DNA from: Plantactinospora soyae
GTDB lineage: Bacteria > Actinomycetota > Actinomycetes > Mycobacteriales > Micromonosporaceae
DNA: 64,000 bases
Assembly: GCF_014874095.1 (NCBI RefSeq)
Contig: NZ_JADBEB010000001.1
Coordinates: 1,612,001 to 1,676,000 of the forward strand
Reading direction: 5' to 3'
Shown piece after piece: positions 25,739 through 34,369 of the stretch. The notes beneath the pieces were generated by a model, which was given only the letters and a program-made list of their open reading frames with translations, made no database searches and was not told the DNA's origin. Position 1 is the first letter of the stretch; each line of letters begins with the position of its first letter. The position numbers and the translations under genes are program-made.

Positions 25739-26302
25739 ATGAAGCAGCCCGGTGACCGTACGCCCGCACCCGGACAGCTCGCGCTCGTGCAGGATCTGTT
25801 GAACACCGTCGACATCGAGGCCGACCGCGACCGGCTGCGTACCATCGCCGAACTGGCCGCGTTCGCCGCCGCACACGGCTCGGCCGGACTCACCTTCACC
25901 GACTCCGACGTGACCGAGACCCGTCGGTTCCGGGAGGCGTTACGGGACGCCTGCCGGGGACACACCGGCAGCAGGGTGCCGGCCGCGTCGGCCGCCGTAC
26001 TGCGCTACACGCTCGGCACCGCCCCGCTGGTGCTGACCATCGACGACGCCGGGGCGGCGCGAGCCGTACCGGCGGCCCGGCTCGACGGGTCGGCCGCGCT
26101 GATCGCCACGGTCGCGGCGGCGATCCTCGACGCCGTCGCCGCCGAGACCTGGCCGCGCCTGAAGTCCTGCGCGGCGCACCGCTGCCAGTGGGTGTACTAC
26201 GACCACAGCCCGGCCGGGCGCGGTCGCTGGTGCACGATGAGCATCTGCGGCAGCCGGGCCAAGATGCGCGCCTACCGGGCCGGCCGGGCGGCACGAGGCT
26301 GA
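25739..26302 (+). CDS. CGNR zinc-finger (ABATE-domain) regulator
   Basis: Protein of 187 residues. The N-terminal ABATE domain (LALVQDLLNTVDIEADRDRLRTIAELAAFAAAHG) is thought to sense a small ligand. The C-terminal CGNR zinc finger has four Cys: KSCAAHRCQWVYYDHSPAGRGRWCTMSICGSRAKMRAYRAR-like. These proteins are probable transcription factors in actinobacteria. In this copy the signature C-G-N-R is C-G-S-R. An AT-rich stretch at 25684-25704, unusual in this window, precedes the gene and may hold its promoter. The ribosome site is weak and distant, so the start at 25739 is not certain. The gene ends 8 bp before a hairpin element that can terminate it. Confidence 0.85.
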   Translation: MKQPGDRTPAPGQLALVQDLLNTVDIEADRDRLRTIAELAAFAAAHGSAGLTFTDSDVTETRRFREALRDACRGHTGSRVPAASAAVLRYTLGTAPLVLTIDDAGAARAVPAARLDGSAALIATVAAAILDAVAAETWPRLKSCAAHRCQWVYYDHSPAGRGRWCTMSICGSRAKMRAYRAGRAARG

Positions 26303-26310
26303 CAGACCTG

Positions 26311-26362
26311 TTAGGAAGGGCCCCTTCTTCTACAAAAAGCGATAGGAAGGGGCCCTTCCTTA
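26311..26362. repeat. 52-bp AAGGAAGGGCCCC hairpin element, copy 1
   Basis: Two near-perfect arms of about 20 bp around a CAAAAAGCG-containing loop; each arm is itself palindromic around GGGCCC. It lies between two convergent genes and can act as a bidirectional terminator. Its last bases (TTAC on the plus strand) supply the TAA stop codon of the minus-strand prepilin peptidase. Same orientation as copy 3 and opposite to copy 2. Confidence 0.9.
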
Positions 26363-27136
26363 CCCGAGGGCGAGCGCGCCGAGGGTGCCGAGGATCAGGA
26401 ACGGGCCGAACGGAAGGTGGCCGCGCCAGCCGATCCGCCGGGTCACCAGCAGGACGGTCGCGTACAGCGCCGAGCCGGTGAAGGCCAGCAGCAGCCCGAG
26501 GACCACCGCCGGCCAGCCCAGCCAGCCGAGCAGCGCGACGGAACTCAGGGCCAGCTTGGCGTCGCCCAGCCCGAACCCGCGCTGCCCCAGCAGCAGGGTG
26601 CTCACCCCGAACGACAGGCCCGCGCCGAGCCCGGCGAGCAGGGCCCGCCACCAGGCCGAGGGATCGTCGGCGACCAGGGCCGCGATCCCGAGCAGGGTCA
26701 GGGTGCCACCGGCGGCGGCGAAGGTGAGCCGGTCCGGCAACCGGTGTACGGCCACGTCGACGAAGAGCAGCGGTACGGCGCAGCCGGCCCACCAGGCGAA
26801 CGCGAGCGACTCGACCAGCGGCCGGCCCGCCAGGACCAGTACCGCCACCGCGAGGAGCAGGACGAACTCGACGGTCAGCGGCGGTGCACCGAGTCGGGAT
26901 CCACAGGTGGCGCAGCGGCCCCGTGGCGAGAGTGTTCCGACCGGACCGGCCGGCCCGATCGGCGTACCGCAGCTGTCGCAGCCGGTTCGACGCGGCTGGC
27001 CGTACGGGACCGACTCGGTCGCGATCAGCCAGCGCAGTGCCGGGGCGATGGCGAGCGCGGCGAGCCCCCGGGCCGGCCAGGAGGCGACCGGCGCGGGTCC
27101 GGTCACCGGTTCGCGTCGCGAGGTGGTGATCCGCAC
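26360..27136 (-). CDS. Type IV prepilin peptidase (A24 family, TadV/CpaA-like)
   Basis: Polytopic membrane aspartic peptidase of 258 residues with about seven membrane segments. The two catalytic Asp are in VDVAVHRLPDRLTF and in the signature GLGDAKLAL. The N-terminal cytoplasmic loop has two Cys pairs (CDSCG and CATCG), as in the larger PilD-type enzymes. It cleaves the leader peptides of pilins and pseudopilins, and its location opposite the Tad operon makes those its likely substrates. The GTG at 27136 has AGGAGG 6 bp upstream and is preferred to the GTG at 27154. Its stop codon is provided by the hairpin element at 26311-26362. Confidence 0.92.
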   Translation of the reverse strand: MRITTSRREPVTGPAPVASWPARGLAALAIAPALRWLIATESVPYGQPRRTGCDSCGTPIGPAGPVGTLSPRGRCATCGSRLGAPPLTVEFVLLLAVAVLVLAGRPLVESLAFAWWAGCAVPLLFVDVAVHRLPDRLTFAAAGGTLTLLGIAALVADDPSAWWRALLAGLGAGLSFGVSTLLLGQRGFGLGDAKLALSSVALLGWLGWPAVVLGLLLAFTGSALYATVLLVTRRIGWRGHLPFGPFLILGTLGALALG

Positions 27137-27824
27137 CTCGACCTCCTGTCGCACGCCGGCGGGATGGGCCGGGATCGGGGCGGATTCCAGATACGTAGAG
27201 TAACTTCATGATCGCTAACAACTGATCTTCGCAGCGTACGGCGCACTCCGGGGTCGCCGTACCGGCGTGTCGGGATGGATCGCCGAACCCCGGTACGACG
27301 ACCGGAGGCGCCCCGCAGTACCCGGGGTACGGAAGCTGTCAGATCATCGTCATTCGCCGCAATTCGCCCCGTCGGGCCGGCAGAATCTGACCAGAACGAC
27401 CCGTCATCCATCCGGGACGGAAAACCATTGATCACATTCAACCCATCGATTGACACCATAGGACTCCGATGTTGATCGACCACAAAGATCGCTACCGTCC
27501 GTATTCTCTGAATTAGCCCCTGTTGCATCGTCGCCGGTCAGCCTATGCTCGCCCCTTGGACGACGCACAACTGTCGGCGAGCAGTGGACGGAATGATCAG
27601 CCGACAATAACGGCGCCGTAAAACTAGATCGACTAAACCAAATGTGGATGCAGCGGCGCCGGGCCCGGTCGAGGGCCTCCGGGGCGGAGCGGCCGTGCCC
27701 ACGTCCCGCCGATCCGGCGGGGCACCCCGGGTGCTCGCAGTCACCCGGCGGCAAGCGGCGGAGCATGAGCCGGCAGGTGGCGGAGCAGTGCCGGCAAGCG
27801 GCGGAGCATGAGGAGGAGAGACCG
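27137..27824. other. Divergent promoter region of the Tad locus
   Basis: 688 bp with no gene I can support. The middle (about 27340-27640) is clearly richer in A+T than its surroundings and contains a TTGACA at 27450-27455 as a possible -35 box. Nearer the lipoprotein gene there is a 43-bp-period duplication: a 19-bp unit, GCAAGCGGCGGAGCATGAG, occurs at 27751-27769 and again at 27794-27812, the second copy running into the ribosome site. The small open frames here lack ribosome sites. Confidence 0.5.
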
Positions 27825-28388
27825 TTGCGAACGCGGCAACTGGCCACCCTCTCGACCGCGCTGCTCGTCGTGGCCCTGATCGCCGCCGGGACCGGCTGCG
27901 GCAGCCGGACGGAGCCCGGCACGCCGGGCGGCGGTACCGGGGCCGAGGCGGCGGCCAGCGCCGACACGGATGCCGCGGCGGCGGAGAAGTCCGCACTGGC
28001 CGCCTATGCCGGCTATCTCAACGCTTCCCGAAAAGCGGAGTTGGCCGGCAATCCACTTGATCCGGAACTGCGGAAGTATCTTGCCGATCCGCTGCTGACC
28101 CGGGTCAGGCTCACCATTCGCGACGCGAAGGAGCACGGCGCGATGCGCACCGGAAAGCTCGTCTCCAACCCGGCGGTGATCGGAGTCGATCTCGACTCCG
28201 ATCCCGCCACGGTCTCGATCCAGGACTGCATCGACACCACCGGCTATCGGCTGATCTACAAGAAGAACCGGGCCGTGGTGCCCGGCTCGGCCGGTGGGCG
28301 CCACCTCGCCACCGCCACCGCCACCCGGTACCCGGACGGACGATGGCTGATCAATACCGGTGCCGTACACGAGGACCAGCCGTGCTGA
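27825..28388 (+). CDS. Tad-locus lipoprotein
   Basis: Predicted lipoprotein of 187 residues. The signal LRTRQLATLSTALLVVALIAAGTGCG ends in a lipobox Cys, given here as RTRQLATLS plus LLVVALIAAGTGC. The mature protein starts with an Ala/Gly-rich linker, followed by a folded part of mixed alpha/beta type (SALAAYAGYLNASRKAE...ATVSIQDCIDTTGYRLIY), reminiscent of small lipoproteins with an NTF2-like fold. The TTG start at 27825 has AGGAGGAGAG directly upstream; the much longer open frame before it lacks one. It is the first gene of the Tad operon and overlaps the next by 7 bp. A role as an outer-face pilus assembly factor is inferred from position only. Confidence 0.8.
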   Translation: MRTRQLATLSTALLVVALIAAGTGCGSRTEPGTPGGGTGAEAAASADTDAAAAEKSALAAYAGYLNASRKAELAGNPLDPELRKYLADPLLTRVRLTIRDAKEHGAMRTGKLVSNPAVIGVDLDSDPATVSIQDCIDTTGYRLIYKKNRAVVPGSAGGRHLATATATRYPDGRWLINTGAVHEDQPC

Positions 28389-29302
28389 CCCGGCGGGTGC
28401 TCGGTGCCGGGGCCGCCGGGGTGCTGGTCCTGGCCGCCACCATCGTGCTGACCGGCGGTCCCGCCGCCGCCCGCGATCCGGTGGCGGAATGCCCGCCCGG
28501 GCAGGGCAACTGCGACGTCTGGGAGCACCTGCCCGGCGAGCCGGGCGACGACGACAGCGGCGGCTCGGACGACGGCGATGGCGGCGGCTCCGGCGGCGGG
28601 GACCGGGTCTGCAAGAAGGACGACGGCACGGTCGTCCCCTGCTACGACGAGTTGCGCGGCTGGTTCAACAGCGCCGACGACTGCTACTACAAGCGGATGG
28701 AGCCCCAGTCGCCGGAAACGCCGGCCGGGATGACCAGCTATCTGAAGACCTGTGGCGGGCCGGCGACCGCCGAGCCGGTCTTCCTGGCCGACCCGCCGGC
28801 CGGCTTCGAACCGCCGGATCCCCGGGAGATGGCGCTCGATCTGCTCGCCGGGCTGGACCTGGCGGCGCCGCAGATCCGGACCGCCCCGAGCGGCACCGCC
28901 GGCCTGGTCGGCGTACCGGTCTGGCTGTACGACGCGTCGAGCTGGGCCCGGGTCGGAGCCGACGCCAGCGCGGGCGGCGTCACGGTCGAGATCGAGGCGA
29001 TCCCGACGAAGGTCGTCTGGGACATGGGCAACGGCGACCCGCCGGTGACCTGCACCTCCGCCGGCATCCCGTTCAAGGCCGGCCAGCACGACCCGCGCCG
29101 ACCACCTGCCGGAGCCTGCACCTACGACGGCTACCCACGGTCCAGCCAGGGGCTGCGCGACGGGAAGTACCAGATCACCGCCACCAAGCACTGGACCGTG
29201 CCGTGGAGCAGCAGCACCGGCGACGACGAGCCGCCGCTCGCCGCCCAACTGACCACCGAGGGCTCGATCCAGATCGACGAACTCCAGGTGGTGACCAGGT
29301 GA
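28382..29302 (+). CDS. Tad-locus exported protein of unknown function
   Basis: Exported protein of 306 residues with a signal peptide (VLTRRVLGAGAAGVLVLAAT...GGPAAA). After it come an Asp/Gly/Ser-rich stretch (DDDSGGSDDGDGGGSGGGD) and Cys-rich parts (CPPGQGNCDVW, VCKKDDGTVVPCYDELRGWF, DDCYYKR). The remainder looks beta-rich (VPVWLYDASSWARVGADASAGGVTVEIEAIPTKVVWDMGNGD). That last part is the PKD-like entry seen in proteins encoded beside actinobacterial Tad genes. The GTG start overlaps the lipoprotein stop, and the TGA overlaps the next GTG (GTGA), so it is tightly coupled in the operon. Possibly a surface or assembly component; no catalytic motif. Confidence 0.8.
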   Translation: MLTRRVLGAGAAGVLVLAATIVLTGGPAAARDPVAECPPGQGNCDVWEHLPGEPGDDDSGGSDDGDGGGSGGGDRVCKKDDGTVVPCYDELRGWFNSADDCYYKRMEPQSPETPAGMTSYLKTCGGPATAEPVFLADPPAGFEPPDPREMALDLLAGLDLAAPQIRTAPSGTAGLVGVPVWLYDASSWARVGADASAGGVTVEIEAIPTKVVWDMGNGDPPVTCTSAGIPFKAGQHDPRRPPAGACTYDGYPRSSQGLRDGKYQITATKHWTVPWSSSTGDDEPPLAAQLTTEGSIQIDELQVVTR

Positions 29303-29955
29303 CCGTGGCGACCAGCCCCACGCTGGGCGGGCCGATCGACGCGCCGATCACCCCGCCCCGGATCGTCCGGCAGCGCCGGATGCGACCCGGTCTGCTCGGC
29401 CTCGCCGTACTGCTGATCGCGCTCGGCGGGCTCGGCTCGGCGTTCGCGATCACCTCGGTACGCGCCACCGGCAGCTATTTGGCGGTCGCCCGGGCCGTAC
29501 CGGTCGGCACCGTACTCAGCGCGGACGACGTGGTCGCCGTGCAGGTCGCCGGTGGACAGGGGCTCGACCCGGTGTCGTCCGACCGGGTCGCCGAGGTGCT
29601 CGGCAAGCGGGCGGCCGTGACGCTGACCCCCGGCACCCTGCTGACCATGGCGCAGCTCACCGACAAGCCGCTGCTGGCCGCCGGGCAGCAGCAGGTCTCG
29701 GTGGGCCTCAAGCCGAGCGAGGTGCCGGCGAAACGGCTCCGTCCGGGCGACAAGGTGCTGCTGTTCAGCACCCGGGGCGAGAACGACAGCGCCGGGGCAC
29801 CCGCCACCCGGTTCCAGGCCACCGTCATCGACATGGCCACCCCGGCCGCCAATTCCGTGGTCCTCTACCTCGCGTTGGCGGCCAGGGACGTCCCGGCGGT
29901 GGTGGCGCTGGCCGCCGGCGACCGGATCGCGGTCGTACTGAGTGCGGCAGCCTGA
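29299..29955 (+). CDS. CpaB/RcpC-like SAF-domain pilus assembly protein
   Basis: Protein of 218 residues: cytoplasmic N-terminus, one membrane segment (about 33-55, LGLAVLLIALGGLGSAFAI), then an SAF domain (AVARAVPVGTVLSADDVVAVQVA...RAAVTLTPGTLLTMAQL) and a second beta-rich part. CpaB/RcpC proteins are periplasmic or wall-facing parts of Tad secretion machines. The start overlaps the previous stop (GTGA). Shorter than proteobacterial CpaB, which has no outer-membrane partner in this phylum. Confidence 0.85.
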   Translation: MTVATSPTLGGPIDAPITPPRIVRQRRMRPGLLGLAVLLIALGGLGSAFAITSVRATGSYLAVARAVPVGTVLSADDVVAVQVAGGQGLDPVSSDRVAEVLGKRAAVTLTPGTLLTMAQLTDKPLLAAGQQQVSVGLKPSEVPAKRLRPGDKVLLFSTRGENDSAGAPATRFQATVIDMATPAANSVVLYLALAARDVPAVVALAAGDRIAVVLSAAA

Positions 29956-29957
29956 CC

Positions 29958-30758
29958 GTGGCCATCATCGCCCTCGTCTCGGCCAAGGGATCGCCCGGAG
30001 TCACCACGGCCGCGCTCGCCTGCACGCTGTCCTGGCACCACCGGACGGTGCTCGCCGAGTGTGACCCGTCAGGCGGCTCGGTGCTGGCCGGCTACCTGTC
30101 GGGGGCGCTGCCCGGCCCTCGCGGCATCGGTGAACTGGCGGTCGGCGAGCTGCGGGACGGCAACCTGGAGCAGGCGTTCTGGTCCCAGTTGGTCGATCTT
30201 GACGCCCCCGCCCGGGAGCGGCTGCTGCTGCCGGGCGTGGTCGACCCGGCGCAGGCGGGCAGCGTGATTCCGCTGTGGCAGCGGTTCGCGGACTTCTTCG
30301 GCGGACTGGACAAGAGCCGACCGGCGTACGACGTGATCGTCGACTGTGGACGCCTGCACGTGATCGGGCCGCCCTGGCCGATCCTGCGGGCGGCGGACAT
30401 CGTCCTGATCGTCACCGCGGCCCGGCTGCCCGACCTGTCCAGCACCCAGGCCACGATCCGGACCATCGAGCGGGACTTCGCCGAGCACCGCGTACCGGCC
30501 GGCTCGCTGCGACTGCTGCTGGTCGGCGCCGGACACGGCCAGAGCGAGGTCAGCAAGGCCCTCCGGCTGCCGGTGATCGCGCAGCTGCCGCACGACCCGC
30601 GTACCGCCGAGGTGCTCAGCCAGGGCGGGACCGTACGCGGCAACCGGCCGCTGATGCGCGCGGCCAGCGGCCTGGAGGTGCCGATCCGGGCGACCCTCGA
30701 CCGCCGACGCGCCCGGGTGAGCTGGCCGGCGATCGAGGGGGTACCGGATGCGGTTTGA
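29958..30758 (+). CDS. CpaE-like (ParA/MinD family) pilus assembly ATPase
   Basis: Protein of 266 residues with a degenerate P-loop, VSAKGSPGVTTAALA, in place of the full KGGVGKT, and the conserved AECDPSGGSVLAGYL switch region. This matches the CpaE/TadZ branch of MinD-like proteins that position Tad machinery. The GTG start is 2 bp after the CpaB stop and it overlaps the ATPase gene by 11 bp. The lack of the canonical Lys-Thr/Ser at the end of Walker A (GVTTAAL) suggests altered ATP handling. Confidence 0.85.
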   Translation: MAIIALVSAKGSPGVTTAALACTLSWHHRTVLAECDPSGGSVLAGYLSGALPGPRGIGELAVGELRDGNLEQAFWSQLVDLDAPARERLLLPGVVDPAQAGSVIPLWQRFADFFGGLDKSRPAYDVIVDCGRLHVIGPPWPILRAADIVLIVTAARLPDLSSTQATIRTIERDFAEHRVPAGSLRLLLVGAGHGQSEVSKALRLPVIAQLPHDPRTAEVLSQGGTVRGNRPLMRAASGLEVPIRATLDRRRARVSWPAIEGVPDAV

Positions 30759-32313
30759 GCCGGTCTACCACGACCCGCGACACGGTGACCCGGCGACGGC
30801 GCCGGCCTGGCAGGTCATCCCGCACAACGGACACCAGCAGCCGGCCCTGCCGATGGCCAACGGCTCCGCCCCGCCGTACGTCCTTCCGCCGCACCCGGCA
30901 CCGCCACCGCCGGCCGGCCCGACCCGGCCCCGGGTCGACTTCGCGGTGGTCCGGGAACTTCGTCGACAGCTGAGCGAACGGCTCACCCTGTGGCAGCGGG
31001 GGCGGGAGTTCAGCACCGACGAGGAGGACGCGGAGCGGGCCCGGCTCGCCGTCGCCGTGGTGGCCGAGTACGCCGACTCCACCCGCCGGGCCGGTACGCC
31101 GATGTCGGCCGTCGAGGAGCGGATGCTGCTCGACCAGGTCAACGCCGAACTGGTCGGGCTGGGCCGGCTACAGACCCTGCTGGTGGACAACACGATCGAA
31201 GAGGTGCACATCCTCGGCTGTGACCTGGTCCGGATCAGCCGGCGCGGCGGTGGTGTCGACTGGGCCGAACCGATCGCGGACAGCGACGAGGAGATGGTGG
31301 AGATCCTCCAGGCGGCCGCCCGCCGGGCCGGTGCCACCGAACGGTCGCTCTCCACCTCGAAGCCGACCCTCGACCTCCAGCTTCCCGACGGCAGCCGGCT
31401 CGCCGCGGTCTTCCTGGTCAGCCACCGGCCGTACGCGGTGATCCGGAAGCACAACACCATCGAGGTGAGCCTCGACGACATCACCGGCGCCCGGGCCGAC
31501 CTGGACGAGATGCTCGACGTGCTGATCCGGGACTTCCTCCGGGCGGCGATGCGGGCCGGGCTCAACATCATGGTCGCCGGGCTGGCCGGAGCGGGCAAGA
31601 CCACCGTGATCCGGGCCCTGATGGACGAGATCCCGGCCGACGAGCCGTACGTGCTGCTGGAGGAGAGCCGGGAACTGCTGCCCACCCGGCGTGGACGCAA
31701 GCACCGGGCGGTGATGAGTTTCGAGTCCCGGGAGGGGCACGGCGACCGGGGCATGGACGGTCGACCGGCCGGCGAGGTCACGATCGCCGATCTGATCCCG
31801 GTCGCGCTCCGGATGGGCGTACTCCGGATCATCGTCGGCGAGGTCCGGTCCCGGGAGATCGTTCCGATGCTCCAGGCGATGACCACCAGCCGGGGTTCGA
31901 TGTGCACGATCCACGCCCGTACCCCGGCCGGGGTCAGCGAGCGGATCATCGAACTGGCCCTCTCGCACGGCCGGGAGATGACCGTCGAGCAGGCCCGCCG
32001 GATGGCCGGCAACGCGCTGGACCTGATCGTCTACGTCACCATCGAGGACGAGACCGCGATCGGCGGCCGGAAGCACCGGTTCGTCTCGCACGTCGAGGAG
32101 GTCATCGGGGTCGGCGAGGGCAACCGGATCACCACGACCACGGTCTTCGGCCCCGGCCAGGACGGCCGGGCGGTCCCCCGCCATCTGCCGGAACGGGTCC
32201 GCGACCAGTTGCTCCGGGTCGGGTACGACGTCCGCCTGCTGACCCGGTACATCGAGGCGGGCGCCGGTGCCTGGCGCCGCCCCCGGCACAGCCGACTCGG
32301 CCCACCGGCATGA
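30748..32313 (+). CDS. tadA: CpaF/TadA-type secretion ATPase
   Basis: Motor ATPase of 521 residues for Tad/Flp pilus extrusion, a cytoplasmic hexamer. A Pro-rich N-terminal 70 residues is followed by the N1 domain, then the ATPase core: Walker A AGLAGAGKTTVIRAL, the Asp box LLEESRELLPT, Walker B-like LRIIVGEVRSREIVPML and the His box MCTIHARTPAGVSERI. The long poly-Pro N-terminus is typical for actinobacterial TadA. It starts with ATG inside the CpaE 3' end. Confidence 0.95.
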   Translation: MRFEPVYHDPRHGDPATAPAWQVIPHNGHQQPALPMANGSAPPYVLPPHPAPPPPAGPTRPRVDFAVVRELRRQLSERLTLWQRGREFSTDEEDAERARLAVAVVAEYADSTRRAGTPMSAVEERMLLDQVNAELVGLGRLQTLLVDNTIEEVHILGCDLVRISRRGGGVDWAEPIADSDEEMVEILQAAARRAGATERSLSTSKPTLDLQLPDGSRLAAVFLVSHRPYAVIRKHNTIEVSLDDITGARADLDEMLDVLIRDFLRAAMRAGLNIMVAGLAGAGKTTVIRALMDEIPADEPYVLLEESRELLPTRRGRKHRAVMSFESREGHGDRGMDGRPAGEVTIADLIPVALRMGVLRIIVGEVRSREIVPMLQAMTTSRGSMCTIHARTPAGVSERIIELALSHGREMTVEQARRMAGNALDLIVYVTIEDETAIGGRKHRFVSHVEEVIGVGEGNRITTTTVFGPGQDGRAVPRHLPERVRDQLLRVGYDVRLLTRYIEAGAGAWRRPRHSRLGPPA

Positions 32314-32323
32314 GAACGCCGCC

Positions 32324-33226
32324 ATGAACCTGCCCTCGAACATCGAGCTGATCGCCGTACTCTCCGGAATCGCCTGCGCCACCGGCCTGGTACTGGCGGC
32401 CGTCGCGCTGATCGGCACGACCCGGCCGGCCCGGACCCGGGCCGGGTCCGGGCTGCGCCGACTCTGGGTCGGCGGCGGCACCACCGCCCGGGAACGGCGG
32501 GCCCACCAGACGCTGGTGGTCGGCGCGGTACTGGCCGGAGCGGTGGCGTTCCTGCTCACCGGCCTGCCCGTGGTCGGCCTGCTGGTGGTGCTCGCGGTGC
32601 CGGGCGCACCGTGGCTGTTCACCGCTGGCCGCGCCGAACGTCGGGCGATCAACCGGATCGAGGCGATCGGCGAGTGGACCCGCCGGCTCAAGGACGTCTC
32701 CAGCACCGGACAGGGTCTCCAGCAGGCCATCATCGGTACGGTCGCGACCGCGCCGGACCGGATCGACGAGGAGGTACGCCTGCTCGCCGCCCGTCTGACG
32801 GCCGGCTGGCAGGCCCGGGCCGCACTCCTCGCGTTCGCCGACGACATCGCCGACCCGGTCGGCGACCAGGTGGTGGCCGCGCTGATCCTGCACCTCACCG
32901 ACCGGGGCGAGCGGCTCGGCGAGGTACTCGGGGCGATTGCCTCCGCCGCGGCGGCCGAGGTCGTCACCCGGCGCGAGGTGGAGGCGAAGCGGGCCCAGCC
33001 CCGGTTCGCGGTCCGCTTCCTCACCGGGATGACCCTGCTCGTCCTGGCGTACGGGCTGGTCAACCCGGACTACATGCGGCCGTACGGGACGCCGGACGGG
33101 CAACTCGTGATGGTGCTGCTCGGCGCCGCCTTCGTCGCCCTGCTGGCCTGGGTCCGGTCGATGAGCCTGCCGCCCCGGCCGGCGCGGTTCCTCGCCCCAC
33201 CGGACACCGACGAGGTGCTGGCGTGA
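32324..33226 (+). CDS. tadB: TadB-like pilus platform protein (type II secretion F domain)
   Basis: Inner-membrane protein of 300 residues with membrane segments near the N-terminus (about 8-28 and 65-100) and at the C-terminus (about 240-285). The cytoplasmic part in between is the T2SF domain (EWTRRLKDVSSTGQGLQQAI...GDQVVAALILHLTDRGERLGEVL). With TadC it forms the platform on which the ATPase works. The ATG at 32324 begins 10 bp past the ATPase stop; its end overlaps tadC by 4 bp. Confidence 0.9.
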   Translation: MNLPSNIELIAVLSGIACATGLVLAAVALIGTTRPARTRAGSGLRRLWVGGGTTARERRAHQTLVVGAVLAGAVAFLLTGLPVVGLLVVLAVPGAPWLFTAGRAERRAINRIEAIGEWTRRLKDVSSTGQGLQQAIIGTVATAPDRIDEEVRLLAARLTAGWQARAALLAFADDIADPVGDQVVAALILHLTDRGERLGEVLGAIASAAAAEVVTRREVEAKRAQPRFAVRFLTGMTLLVLAYGLVNPDYMRPYGTPDGQLVMVLLGAAFVALLAWVRSMSLPPRPARFLAPPDTDEVLA

Positions 33227-34095
33227 TCCTCAACTGGCCCCTGACCATCGGTGTACTCGCCGGTGCCGCCGTCGGGTTGGGACTCTTCCTCCTGGTCCGG
33301 GAGGCACTTCCGGCCACCCCGGCGCTCGGTCCGGCACTACGCCGGCTGCACCAGCCCCCCGGGCTGAGCCGGCCGGCCCGAACCGCCGGTCGCGACCTCG
33401 ACTGGCTCAGCGGGCTGTCCCGCTGGCTGCGCCCGCCGCACCGGCAACTCGCGCTGCTCGGCCAGACGCCCGAGCAGTACACCCTGTCGCTGGTGCTCTC
33501 CGGCCTGATCGGCCTCGCCACCCCGGCGGTGTCGACCGCGATCCTCTTCCTCGCCGGGATCCGACCACCGATCGTGCTACCCACCGTCGGCGCGCTGGGC
33601 TTCGCGCTCGTCTGCGTACTGCTGGCGCACCGGAGCGTACTGGTAAAGGCGGAACGGGCCCGGCGCGAGTTCAGCCAGGCCGTCTGCGCGTACCTCGATC
33701 TCGTCGCCCTGCAACTGTCCGCCGCGCACGGTCCGGTGCAGGCCCTGGAGCGGGCGGCCGAGGTCTGCGACGGCTGGGTCTTCGAGCGGATCCGGGAAGC
33801 GCTCCGGATGGCCCAGCTCCAGATGCACTCGCCCTGGGACGAACTCCGCGACCTGGCGGAGAAGATCGGCATTCCGGAACTCGGCGACGTCGGCGCCATC
33901 ATGCAGTCCTCCGGCACCGAGGGCGCCCAGGTGCACGACTCGCTGCGCGGGCGGGCCGACTCGCTGCGCGACCAGATCCGCACCGACAACCTGGCCCGCG
34001 CGGAGGCGGTGACCAGCCGACTCGACGTACCCGGCGCGCTGCTGGTCTTCGTACTCGTCGGCTTCGTCCTCTATCCGTTCGTGGCCCGCATCTGA
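33223..34095 (+). CDS. tadC: TadC-like pilus platform protein
   Basis: Inner-membrane protein of 290 residues. It has an N-terminal membrane helix, a pair of helices at about 90-135, a T2SF domain (REFSQAVCAYLDLVALQLSAAHGPVQALERAAEVC...IPELGDVGAIMQSSGTEGAQVHDSL) and a last helix LLVFVLVGFVLYPF. It is the partner of TadB. The GTG start overlaps the tadB stop (GTGA). Confidence 0.9.
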   Translation: MILNWPLTIGVLAGAAVGLGLFLLVREALPATPALGPALRRLHQPPGLSRPARTAGRDLDWLSGLSRWLRPPHRQLALLGQTPEQYTLSLVLSGLIGLATPAVSTAILFLAGIRPPIVLPTVGALGFALVCVLLAHRSVLVKAERARREFSQAVCAYLDLVALQLSAAHGPVQALERAAEVCDGWVFERIREALRMAQLQMHSPWDELRDLAEKIGIPELGDVGAIMQSSGTEGAQVHDSLRGRADSLRDQIRTDNLARAEAVTSRLDVPGALLVFVLVGFVLYPFVARI

Positions 34096-34134
34096 CCTCG
34101 ACAGACCCGATTTCACGAGAAGGGAGTAGCCGCA

Positions 34135-34365
34135 ATGTCAGTCATCGCATACCTGCACACCACGTTGCTGATCCGGCTGGCCGAGTTGCGTCGCGACGGC
34201 GCGGGAGACCGGGGCGACAGCCCGGTGCCGACCGCGGTCATCATCTTCGGCCTGGTGGCGGCGGCCCTGGCGGTCACGGTCGCCGTGTCCCGAAGCGTCT
34301 CGGACTGGATGGACGCGATCCCCGAGCCGGGCGGCGGCGGCGCGGACCCCGCGCCCCTCGACTGA
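34135..34365 (+). CDS. Putative Flp-type pilin lacking Glu at +5
   Basis: A 76-residue protein with one long hydrophobic segment (about 32-52, PTAVIIFGLVAAALAVTVAV). Its place right after tadC and its strong ribosome site (AAGGGAG, 8 bp) suggest a highly made product, as expected for the major pilin. The likely prepilin site is RGD: cleavage after Gly would give DSPVPTAVII. Position +5 is then Pro, where class IV pilins have Glu; the two TadE-like proteins downstream keep it. It may be a divergent Flp pilin, or a small membrane protein of other role. Confidence 0.7.
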   Translation: MSVIAYLHTTLLIRLAELRRDGAGDRGDSPVPTAVIIFGLVAAALAVTVAVSRSVSDWMDAIPEPGGGGADPAPLD

Positions 34366-34369
34366 AGTC

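Noticed and set aside
26417-27211. 264-codon plus-strand frame opposite the prepilin peptidase
   Set aside because: Antisense shadow rich in Gln/Gly/Arg.
27275-27475. 66-codon frame in the Tad promoter region
   Set aside because: No ribosome site and no recognisable composition; falls in the AT-richer promoter stretch.
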